Shown: one piece after another, positions 1-9,145 of the stretch | Numbering within the stretch: position 1 is the stretch's first letter | Layout of the letters: each line of letters opens with the position of its first letter | NCBI GenBank assembly: GCA_033220425.1 | Contig: CM065650.1 | Span: 2,728,001 to 2,792,000, forward strand | Source of the DNA: Lepraria neglecta | Taxonomy: Eukaryota > Ascomycota > Lecanoromycetes > Lecanorales > Stereocaulaceae | Direction: 5' to 3' | Length of the DNA stretch: 64,000 nucleotides | Made by a program: the position numbers and the translations under genes | The notes under the pieces: generated by a model | Databases searched by the model: none | What the model was told of the DNA's origin: nothing | The model's input: only the letters and a program-made list of their open reading frames with translations

Positions 1-1495
1 AAGATCTTCAGACTCCATCCTCATTTGTCAAAGACCAACACCACTGGAAGGGCATAGCGCTGTTCTAGCTCCTATGAGACACTGGGACGGGAGCGTAGAG
101 GTTCCATGAGTATTCTAGCTTGCTAGCCTTGCCGCTCTCACTGCTGTCATCCTGGCTTGGTGCTTGATAAATCTCCCACGATCCCGCTTTGGACCAGGCG
201 ACGACTGAAGGGTGGGTGGTACTCCTTGTTCTTGTTGCTTCTCCTTATCTCTGGTTCACAGCGCAGTCGAGAAGAGTAACAGCCGAGCGAAGATAGACGA
301 AAAAGTAGGGGCCAGATTTGGCTTGGGTGTTTTGAAGTCAAAGCAGTAACCGAAGCTTCGTTGTGGTGGAGACGAATCTGCTCCGTCTTTTGTGGAGACC
401 GTCACAACGACGTCCTTCACGTCGAGTGTAAGATGATCACGATGACTTTTGCAATAGAGCAGAGTAATGTGTAATTCGGCGTACATACAAAAGCATGAAT
501 TCGAATCATGGACTCTTTCTATCTGATGTCACGGTGAATACCGTATCGTGTTAGTGCCTAAGTACTCGAATAGGTACCTTGTCAGTGCGGCAGAGCTGGA
601 TATGGGGCGTGTGCTGCTAGAGGCTTTCGTTTCTGCTGCTATTCTGGGCTCTAATGTTCTGCCGTTCCTGCCTTTTGTCTCTTTAGGCCTTGCCGTGATT
701 CTCCTACTGAATTGAGGTACAATCCTAGGTGCAGATCTTTCGCTATTTTGGCAGTCAAAAGGCTATCTCTCAAATCGCTTGTTAGTTTCAGCTATGCTGA
801 GCGTCATCTTCGTGGTAACATATGACATGGCGGCCAAAGGAGCTACATCAATTTTCAAAACGAGGAACCCTGGACATATAACTGAACGATATGCAGAGTC
901 TTGTCTGCGTGACGGACCAGCTGGTGGGAACATTCGGCGTCCTGATTGGTTCAGACCACGTTAAAACCGATGTGTTACCTTGGTTCCCGAGTAAGATCAA
1001 TCATGAGGATGCTCTTAAACTGCTACGTCACGGCTGGAAAGAAAAGATTGAGCCATGCGTAATCCAGTCAAGCTGAGAGGAGCCCTTCAGCTCGAGCTCG
1101 GCCTTGGTTGAGCAAGCATCCGTTCATGATTAAAGCCAGAAACAGATCTTGAAGATGAAGACTAAAGTTTTGAGTAACCTCATATATGATCTCGCCTCTC
1201 AACATAGTAGTTGCACAGAAGATGTAAGCCTGGACGAGCAGTAAGGAGAGTGCAACGCTCGTAATGCTTTAGAGATTTATTTGATAGGGGCCAATGCCAA
1301 GCCTTTCCAGGCCGTAGTTCATCCGAAGAGCATAATTGCGCTCCTCAAGCACACTCCCATTACATCTGAATTTTTTGGCTTGCTACCTCGAATCTAGGCC
1401 GTAACCTCAAGTGGTTTCTCCATTCTGGGAGGCAGAATGCGTAGTGTCAGGAAGCAAAGCTGAATCTCGGGGCTTGTACGCTCTAGGTGCAAGAC
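1..1495. other. Gene-free left edge / upstream region of VPS23
   Basis: I find no convincing coding region on either strand here. The open frames are all under 90 codons, have no recognisable motif and do not join through plausible introns. The last 100-200 bases presumably hold the VPS23 promoter and 5' leader. No tRNA boxes or clear repeats were seen. Confidence 0.5.
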
Positions 1496-3490
1496 ATGGG
1501 GGCTGTTCCACAAAGAGTCTTGAGTTGGCTCCATGGCGCGCTGACGAGTGTGGGCTTCTCGAGCGAATGGCGAAGACGAACAACTGACAATATGCCAGGA
1601 ATATCGTAACGTGGATCGCACTTACTCCGACGTCGCCCAAACCCTATCCTATAATCCGAATTTCTCCCTCCGAACAGACGTCTACAGTATGGCATTGCAG
1701 CTGAGACCCCAGTACATTTTCCTCGATCGAAGGCTGACATGAAGAAGCTTACGAGAATGGCGGCTCTTCCCTCCTACTCAATATGCAAGGCATATTGCCC
1801 GTCTCTTTCAGAGGTAAAACGTACGCCTTTCCAATCTCGATATGGATGCCTCAGGAATACCCAAACGCTGGTCCCATCGGCTTTGTCACACCTACAGCAG
1901 ATATGGTAGTCCGGCCGGGGCAGTATGTGAGCGGAGAAGGGAAAATATACCATCCATATCTGGCGAATTGGAGAGATGATGTGAGTACTTTGGCGGAAAG
2001 ATCAACATTTATACCGAAGCATTAGCGCGGACGACCATTGCAGAAACATTTTGAAGAAAGTCTAAGGCCGACGCTGATATTGAAGTCTCCAGAGATCTAG
2101 TCTATCCGAGTTTCTCTCCATCCTGCAGGACATCTTCGCCAGAGAGCCACCCGCCGTCGCTAGACAAGAGCAGATGCCAAGGCAAGCGCAATTTGCACAG
2201 CAGAACGGCACACCACCACCAGTACCGCCACTTCCTCCAGAGCTTGGACGGCAAGAGCATCATGCAAAGCCGCCTCAGTCTTCGGGGAGCCAACAGCCTC
2301 CACCTCCACCCCCCAAACCCTTCAATGCTCGTGGCCAGCCAACACCCAAGAATGATGGTCCGCCACCGCTGCCACAACTTCCTACTAGACCTGAATCGCA
2401 GTATGACTCTGCACGGCCAGTCAACGAGAACGGATATGTCAGAGGCCCACACCCGGTGCCCAGGCAGGCGCCGCAGAGGACAAGCAGCGTGCAGGGTGGT
2501 TATGCTCCATATCCGCAGGCCAACCAGAATGTGCAGTACGCGAGTCATCCAGTCCGACACGAGCCACTCAGTCCCCTGAGTCCATCCACCCGACAAGACA
2601 ACCTTACAGTCCCCATGATGGTCCCCAATCAATCTCAGTACTCCCAGCAAGGGCCGCCCCCTTCAAGACCGGGCTATTTCACAAACCTGAATCCGCCAGT
2701 ATATCAAGATCCTCCGCAAAAACATCAGCGCCAGCCGTACCCTCCACAGCAGCCACACCAACAGCCTCCTCCGCAAAAACATCAGCGCCAGCCGTACCCT
2801 CCACAGCAGCCACCGCCGCAAGCCGCCAGAACTAAATCTCCCGAAGACCTCCTTACCTCCCCTTTCGAAACTCCTCTTCCCTCCCAACCTACAAACATCG
2901 CTCCACCTCCCATCCCACCGAACCCTCAAAAAGACGCGCTCCTCTCAGCCCTTTCTCAAACTCTCACCCAGCAAATCCACTCGACCCACGCCTCCAATCT
3001 CTCCGCACTCCCACCACTTCATGCCCAACAAGCAGCACTCACATCCACCCTCAACGCCATCAACGCCGAAATGTCTCAACTCAACGATCTCGAAGCTCTA
3101 CTCTCTTCCAATGAAGCTGTCCTTCACAAAGCAATGCGAGATGCTGATAAAGTCCTCGACGATGCAAAGCGCAGGAAGGTACCAATTGTGGATGAAGTGC
3201 TTGTTGCACCTACGGTGGTTGCTGGCCAGCTGTATGCGAGCGTAGCGGAGGAGAGGGCTATTGAGGAGAGTAGAGCTATTTTAGGGAAGGCTTTGGATAA
3301 AGGAAGGATTGGAGGTGGAGTGTGGGCTAAGGTATGTTCATGACAGAAGACATGCTCCTCGAGACGTGGTATACTGAATTGGTCATTCTAGCAAACACGG
3401 AGTCTAGCAAGAGAGGAGTTCTTGAAGAAGGCGCTGATCAAGAAGATTTCGCGGGGCATGGGATTGGTGGAGGACGAGAGGTGGGGATGA
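1496..3490 (+). CDS. VPS23: ESCRT-I subunit Vps23/TSG101 homologue
   Basis: Ubiquitin-binding ESCRT-I subunit that sorts ubiquitinated cargo into multivesicular endosomes and, in filamentous fungi, also supports PalB/Rim pH signalling. Proposed exons are 1496-1549, 1599-1686, 1748-1980, 2093-3331 and 3392-3490 (570 aa); all junctions keep phase and introns 1-3 have CTGAC/CTGAT-like branch sites. Residues 1-145 form the UEV domain (RTYSDVAQTL, then GILPVSFRGKTYAFPI, then VRPGQY and IYHPYLANW); as in TSG101 there is no catalytic cysteine. A long Pro/Gln-rich linker follows (about 150-400), then a helical stalk and the C-terminal steadiness box ending LAREEFLKKALIKKI...ERWG. The start at 1496 (MGAVPQRVLSWLHG) was chosen because it matches the usual Vps23 N-terminus and gives a 49-nt first intron. 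Exon structure is inferred, family assignment is firm. Confidence 0.93.
2711..2813 (+). repeat. 46-bp tandem duplication in the VPS23 linker
   Basis: An identical 46-base block occurs at 2711-2756 and again at 2768-2813 (period 57, a multiple of three). It encodes two copies of PPQKHQRQPYPPQQP in the proline-rich linker between the UEV domain and the stalk. The reading frame is kept. Exact identity suggests a recent duplication. Confidence 0.9.
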
Positions 3491-4015
3491 TTGGGAAAAA
3501 TCCCATAACATTCTGTATATATTCTGGGTCTAATCTCCCGAAATTGCCGCTATCTATTGTAAGGTTCTGTCTATACACTTGATACACTTGACTCTGGGTT
3601 GAATTGCGCCGATTGGAATTCACTGTGCAGACTCTAAAGCCAATGCAAGCTACACAAAGGTTCAAATATCCCTGCTTGAACACGTAACTGGGATGGAAAT
3701 TCATGGCTTGCCCAAGGTCCACGATCGAAAGACTGCATAGTCACATTTAGGCTGTTCCAATGCATTCAAACATTTTGGAGATTTCCATAACTCAGACGTC
3801 ATCGCTAAGTACAGTGCATTTCAGCGACGCAGTAACTCCCCATTCACATATATAAACAGGCGCAAATATGCAGCATAGAGTATATGCATGCCGCTAATCC
3901 GCAATATTAGGATTTGTGACATGAAAACATAAAGAGAGGAACCCTGAAAGGTAGGTCGCGGTAAAGAGTTGCGAGGGTGGACGCATAAAATACAGGTCAA
4001 CTCCCCCATGTCAAC
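3491..4015. other. Intergenic region, no gene seen
   Basis: This stretch lies between the VPS23 stop and the 3' end of the modin-like pseudogene (convergent). Only short frames without motifs occur; it probably holds both 3' UTRs. Confidence 0.5.
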
Positions 4016-5841
4016 TCACCCAATGTAAACAGACAGATTACTTCCCCAATACGAGCTCGGTACCCTGGGCCCTTCGACCATGAAGTGACATCTATGCCAC
4101 AGAAAAGCTCTGAACATCATAGTCAACCATGCCTCTTCCACAATGTCAGGGTTGTTAAACCCTTTATCGCGCATATCATCAATAGTTTTTGGAATGTTAT
4201 CGAAATAAATGTGCGCTCCTTCGGTTCTCCACCCTACAACATGCATGCCATAGTGGTCTCGAGCCTGCGAGACGTTGATGCGTTTGCGGGCTTGGGGGAA
4301 GTAGTTGACTACACGGCGAATGTGTGAGTATATAAAGTCTGTGTAGAGGAAGAGCTGGCGTTTTTCGTCGCCGAGACCATGCTTATATCTGAGGTCATGA
4401 AAGTATTGTGAAGTTCGATTGTGTTTGCCATGCAAATCGTCAATAGAAGTAATCGAACGGTGATTTGAGTCCTTATTGCACATATCCTGGCCTTCCCACA
4501 TATCCCCGTATGAGTCTAGTAATTGCTGGTACTGCACCAGTATAGAACGGGTCTGCCTTGTGATATTTTGGCCTTTAGCGTCTCGCTTAGCAATAAGGTC
4601 CTTTAGACGATTGTGAAAGACGACGAAACCTTCTTGTCGCTGGGTGGGGCCGATTACGTACCCGGCAGGCTGGGGGACGCGAATAAGGTCAGAGCCATAG
4701 TGACGAATCATTGGGGAGGCGAAGCCAATGATGTCGGCTATTCCAGGCGTGAAGCCTGGGTTCGCTTCGAGAGTTCCTCACTCGCTCCGCAGCTCCGCCG
4801 CCAGGATCCACCACCTTCCGTAATGTGGAGAGTACCTCCTCTTCTATGCCCATCTTATAGTCTGGGACGCCTAGGCTATGGTCACCAGGAACAATGCCAA
4901 AGCCCATCATGTCCGCGAGGTTTGAGGGAATTTTTAATTCGGTACTCTTATCAAATCCCTGTGGTAGAGGGTCCTTGATACTAATTTGCAAGACTGTGCC
5001 TATCGACCTGATCGTAGTAGAGGTAATGGTATGCCTATTTCCCTCAGCTCTTAGATTTCCATCGATCGATTCAAACTGTTTCCAGACCATGCCTAATCGT
5101 CGAGCGAGTATTGCAATGTCTGACATAGTGACGATTGCTAAAGGTCGAACAACTTCTAGGGGAACAAAATCCCATGATCGTCTTTGTACTTCTAAGTCGG
5201 GTATGACGCTCCACTTGGGGTCGGATCATCTGAGACCCTCGCGTGTAGTGACGTGCAGTGCTTCTATAAGCCTAACCCAAGATACTAGCGATGTTGTAAC
5301 AGAGATTTTCGCTGTGCCTGCAGTATGTCTTTTCCATTGCTTCCAAAGTCCCATCTAACAAGTAATGATGCGGTTTTCTGCTGCTGTTGTAACCGTTCTG
5401 ATACGAGAGGCCCAAGAGCGGGGTCGTATACAGCGTCTCGAAACGCATCTCACTCCACCGAAAGCGCCGTTGCGTCATCTTCGCCCACCCCATGACAGAC
5501 GCCTGGCATCTTCGGTAGCCATCTGCAGTAGCCAGGAACTGGCCAAGGACCTGGCTGATGGTCGTAATGAGGGCTACAAGAGCCACAGCGAGTGCAATTG
5601 TCGAGATAGCAGTGTCGCTGGCCATGGTTGTAGCGGTACCATCGTTGTGGTGGGGAGCCGAGCCACCAGCAGGCAGAAAACACCTCTCGGCTAGACTTCG
5701 GGTAAACAAGAGCGAAATATCTCTCAGTGAAAGAGCGATTGATGAACAGGGAACTCCACTAGACCCTGTGTACAAAGCTTTCAATCTATGCTTTTTGAGG
5801 CGAACATGATATGTATTTGAGGTTGAGGCAGCTTTCCCCAT
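4016..5841 (-). pseudogene. Broken modin-like membrane-anchored fungal gene
   Basis: The conceptual product belongs to a family widespread in filamentous ascomycetes, annotated in some genomes as 'modin'; its biochemical role is not established. Visible parts are an N-terminal hydrophobic helix (IALAVALVALITTISQVLGQ) followed directly by TADGYRRC and RFRWSEMRFETLYTTP, then RSWDFVP and SDIAILARRLGMVWKQFE, and a C-terminal half with ADIIGFASPMIRHYG. The pieces lie in different frames. A TGA interrupts the region before SDPKW near 5240, the frame slips near 5345 where no phase-consistent intron exists, and it slips again near 4770 between VDPGGGAAERV and EANPGFTPGIAD. One slip could be an assembly error; three lesions make a pseudogene likely. 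The name is from memory and the assignment moderate. Confidence 0.65.
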
Positions 5842-7362
5842 CCGTGGTCGACTACAGCTCCATGGATTTTGGCTCTAGTAGTGGGAGTCCTGAGAAGGCC
5901 AAGGCGAATTCAGACTCGTCATAGAAGCAGGGTAGTATACTTCAATTACATCTGGGAAAAGCATGCAGACGTCAATGCGTTCACACATGCACTGGAAGTT
6001 CCGTGGCAATGTAGTCGTGGGCCTAAGCGACTTGAACAGTCAAGTTGGCAGCTGGAATACTCTGCTGGCCTCATTTAAAGGTAGAACCTGGCCGTGCAGG
6101 CTGTACTAACGTCGGCGAGAAGCTGTAAAAGTGAACCACTTCTGAGAATGCCATGGGCATCAACATTTCTGCCAGGGAAGAGTCCGTCTTAGATCTCTCT
6201 AGCAATAGATAAATTAGGGCTCTGAGTCGCCTTTAGAATGAGCTTTCCGTCATTAGTATCCAGATACAGAGTGCCATAGCTGCCATGTAAGGATACTTAG
6301 GTCCGGCGATGTATCACGAACGAATGGTCTTCTCCCTCCAAATGGCCTTGACAGGTAAAAGGTTTTCTGCTGAAGTTTGCTCAGCTAACGGGCCTCGGTT
6401 AGCGGACCCTGTCGCAAGAATAGCCCTGACTTGCAGTGGGACATATCTCCTGAACAAAGATTGCTATGGAGAGACTTTCAGGGAGGAAAAGATAGATCGG
6501 ATATTGGCTTTTTTATGATTTTAAATGAGGAGTTCCGGGGGCAACTCCTACCGGGTACGGTAGAAGGCCAGGAGAACATTGGGGCCTTTATCCCCAGTCC
6601 GACTACAGGCGCCCTTCGACTAGTTATATACAGCTGCCTCTTTAAAGAGGAACCACCCCTGAGATATATACCGATTAAATACCCTCGCGTCCCTCCTGCT
6701 TCTAATACTTTTCGGAGTCGGGTATTATTTGCAAATCCAAGGTATAACGGCGGGAGGAAAGAGGGAATAAATCCATTTCGCCGTGCCCTTGTTCTCATTC
6801 TAGCCATCCCCCGGGGGGCTCCGCCGGAGCCCTTAGGGGTACTAGGCCCCTGTGCTCGTCAACATCTATAAATATCCTCGATCTGTTTTCCTAGATAAGC
6901 CTGAAAAAGGGTACCGGTAGCGTTCAAGTGCTGTTGCGTAGAAACCGAAAGTACGAGGATCGGTAGCAATTCGTTCGAAACTAACAGCCCGGTTCGGAGG
7001 CCGGGGCGTCGTCTGAGGGCGTCGTCTGAGGGCGTCGTTACTGTAGTCATGGGGCGTCTTCCGAGGACGTCGTCATCGCTCGATACGAAAAGCTGTCCGA
7101 AGCTGTCCCAACACCGGAACTGGTACACTAGGGTTGTCGGTGCGGGTAAGGTGGGGATCACTTGGCTCTCCTGAGCGCCCGGAGGCCCCGAGGAGGTTCG
7201 TAGCCAGCATCACGTACAGGTGGATCCCATTGCTGGCCGGAGGAAAAGCTAGATGAGGCTTTTGAGAACAACTTTTGCTCGAGAATCTAGCTGAAATATC
7301 ACGGACTGGGAATCTTGTATATTTTAAATTATATTATTAAATAGGATTCCATTTTACGGAAA
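5842..7362. other. Repeat-rich, gene-free stretch before the tRNA
   Basis: No supported gene. From about 6530 to 7160 the sequence becomes locally GC-rich with runs such as CCCCCGGGGGGC and short direct repeats, then turns AT-rich just before the tRNA (7310-7350). Opposing open frames of 109-146 codons at 6431-6871 overlap each other and match no family I know. It may be the remnant of a mobile element, but I see no terminal repeats. Confidence 0.4.
7006..7038. repeat. 13-bp tandem repeat
   Basis: The unit GCGTCGTCTGAGG occurs twice in full (7006-7018, 7019-7031) and once partially (7032-7038). A related GGGCGTCTTCCGAGGACG follows near 7052. It lies outside any gene. Confidence 0.8.
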
Positions 7363-7369
7363 CCCTTCT

Positions 7370-7381
7370 TAGCTCAGCTGG
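7370..7381 (+). promoter_or_regulatory. Pol III A box of tRNA-Tyr
   Basis: TAGCTCAGCTGG matches the eukaryotic A-box pattern exactly. It sits 97 bp upstream of the B box instead of the usual 30-60 because of the two inserted segments. Confidence 0.8.
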
Positions 7382-7393
7382 AAGAGCGTCCGG

Positions 7394-7444
7394 GTATGCT
7401 CACCCAACGAAGTTTGATTGAAACGTAAATTAATAAGACTGCAG
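7394..7444 (+). other. GT...AG spliceosomal-intron-like insertion inside tRNA-Tyr
   Basis: The 51-nt segment begins GTATGC (fungal donor consensus GTATGT), contains TTAAT as a weak branch-site candidate about 13 nt before the end, and ends CTGCAG. Removing it exactly restores the tRNA-Tyr anticodon stem-loop. Its length matches the local spliceosomal introns (48-60 nt). Whether it is removed, and by which machinery, cannot be told from sequence. Confidence 0.6.
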
Positions 7445-7477
7445 CTGTAATGGTTGAATTGAAACCGGAAGGTCCCT

Positions 7478-7488
7478 GGTTCGATCCC
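7478..7488 (+). promoter_or_regulatory. Pol III B box of tRNA-Tyr
   Basis: GGTTCGATCCC matches the B-box consensus and forms the T arm of the tRNA. Confidence 0.8.
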
Positions 7489-7512
7489 GGGAGAAGGGAG
7501 TTACATCCTCAA

Positions 7513-7518
7513 TTTTTT
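7513..7518 (+). terminator. Pol III terminator
   Basis: A run of six T starts 14 nt after the tRNA discriminator base; a second run of five T follows at about 7525. Both are typical RNA polymerase III stop signals. Confidence 0.75.
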
Positions 7519-9145
7519 GTATCCTTTTTGCTCATAAGTTAGTGGAATGGAGGCCTCCGACCAGACCAGAATTTTTTGAAATGTGAGTGTACGAAACTGC
7601 GGTGAGACTTTCTAGATGATGTCTTTTTTGATGAGTTCTAATCGGAAGATATCCCTATGGTACCAACGTCGAATTTAATCAAAAGTATTTATTATAAATA
7701 AGAAAAATTCTCAGCCATCAACTTTGACAGACAGACGTTCCGTGCGAAATTCCTGAGTAAATCTGCTACAATATCTGTTCTAAGTGGATGAAGTTTACCA
7801 GTGGTGACGTCTTGTCGAGGTTGACTGTGCAAAGAAGATCTTCGAAAAGTCCATACGAGGATAATGAGAATCATTTCTTCCTGATAGCAAAGCTATGACG
7901 CATCAAGAATATGCTATGGGACAAGGTTGCGGTATGTACATTGATATCGAGGCCATTCCTATACTCCAAATACCACAAACGAAAAATGTGAGTCCAAATT
8001 ACGAGTGACGTTCAACAATAGTGAAAGCAAGAGGAGTCCACCAGAAGCCCATGAGAAAACAAAAGCGGACGAGCTGCGAAGATGACAGAATGGCAGTAGC
8101 AAGAGCAGCAAAATTCAATCTTGGAGGGGAGATGAGTGCTCAACCCGTTCGTGCAAATGACTATGGAGTATAATGTTTTGAAACAAACAGGCGAAGGAAG
8201 ATTGGAAGTAGGAAACTGAAATTGTAGAATTGTTGAGGCTGTTGTACTTGATTCTTTTGTTTAGTTGAGGGTCGAAGCAAAACTAAACGTGGTTTGACTT
8301 CACGATATGACGGTAGCGAGACGGTGCCCCAAGCAAGAGCAAGAAGCAGAAGCAGAGCGAGGAGGAGATGCTAGCAGCAAGGCAGCAGAACAGGGCAGGA
8401 TAGACGAACTCGGAGGGGGGCGCAAAAGAGTGCAAGACGCGTGGATAGATGCCTGGCATGCTGTCCATAGGTGGAGAGATGTCTGAACCGTCATTTAGGC
8501 GGCATACCTAAACATCAATATGGTTGCGAGCCGATGATGGTGTGCAGGACAAAGGTTGTGAAAGCAGCAAGCATTCAGCAGGGTAGGGTGGCAGAGCACG
8601 CAACGATCTGAATTGTTGAACTTTGCCCAACTAAGTGTGAAAACTCCAGGGTGGTGAAGCGTGAAAAGAGCTGAAGTCTGGGAATTTGCCCATCAAGTTC
8701 TGAAAACCAGGAGGATGACGAGGGCGAATCTGCCAAGGGTAGAATGAGTTAGAGCATCTAATTGGTTTGGGGAAGGCATAATGGCCAGCAGGTTTTTGAA
8801 ATCAGGAATGGAATGAGCGCAGAAATAGGGCAAATGATGGGGTATGAGACCGAATGTGTGTCGTTGTCGCCAGCAAGTGGTGATGAGGGATTGAAGATTG
8901 TTGGTATGTCGACCTGCCATTCTAAACCTCACGCCCCCTTCCATTTTCTCAGCGTTGCTCACGAAAAATGTAGTCAACATCATATATGCTTCGGATATAT
9001 TCATCTAAGACCTAAGAAAAGATGATAACCCAGGGGTATATCACGCAATCATAAACAGCTCTATCATCGTAATATCGCATTGCAGTTCCCAGATATCCGA
9101 CCCATCCATCCCAAACATTCGCCACCACATAACCAACACTCACCC
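7519..9145. other. Intergenic region, no gene seen
   Basis: No supported coding region. Frames of up to about 100 codons (for example 8693-9004 minus) have no motifs and no matching neighbours through introns. The right end presumably carries the 3' UTR of the minus-strand permease. Confidence 0.45.

Larger units (their letters stand above)
7363..7499 (+). tRNA. tRNA-Tyr (GUA) with canonical intron plus an extra 51-nt insertion
   Basis: All parts of a tRNA can be folded: acceptor stem CCCTTCT/AGAAGGG (7363-7369 with 7492-7498), D arm 7372-7387, anticodon stem TCCGG/CCGGA (7389-7393 with 7465-7469), variable loop 7470-7474, T arm CCTGG-TTCGATC-CCGGG (7475-7491) and discriminator A (7499). C1-G72 with A73 are the eukaryotic tyrosine identity elements. 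The anticodon loop is CTGTAA (7445-7450) plus A (7464), giving anticodon GUA. A 13-nt intron (7451-7463) sits at the usual place after nucleotide 37, and its third-last base G can form the anticodon-intron pair with C32. In addition 51 nt (7394-7444), starting GTATGC and ending CTGCAG, separate nucleotides 31 and 32. Mature length would be 73 nt. The internal promoter boxes and a T6 terminator are intact, so the gene could be transcribed. Confidence 0.85.

Noticed and set aside
2102-2650. 182-codon minus-strand frame opposite VPS23
   Set aside because: Trp/Leu/Arg-rich product from the complement of Pro/Gln codons; no start context or homology signal.
6431-6871. 146-codon plus frame and a 109-codon frame on the other strand in the GC-rich island
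   Set aside because: Overlapping opposing frames in repeat-like DNA without motifs; no family recognised.
7363-7499. Reading the tRNA as tRNA-His (AUG) with one 64-nt intron
   Set aside because: Taking GTATGC as the anticodon loop would give AUG but puts a pyrimidine at position 37 and conflicts with C1-G72/A73, which mark tyrosine. The CTGTAA loop fits the tyrosine pattern exactly.
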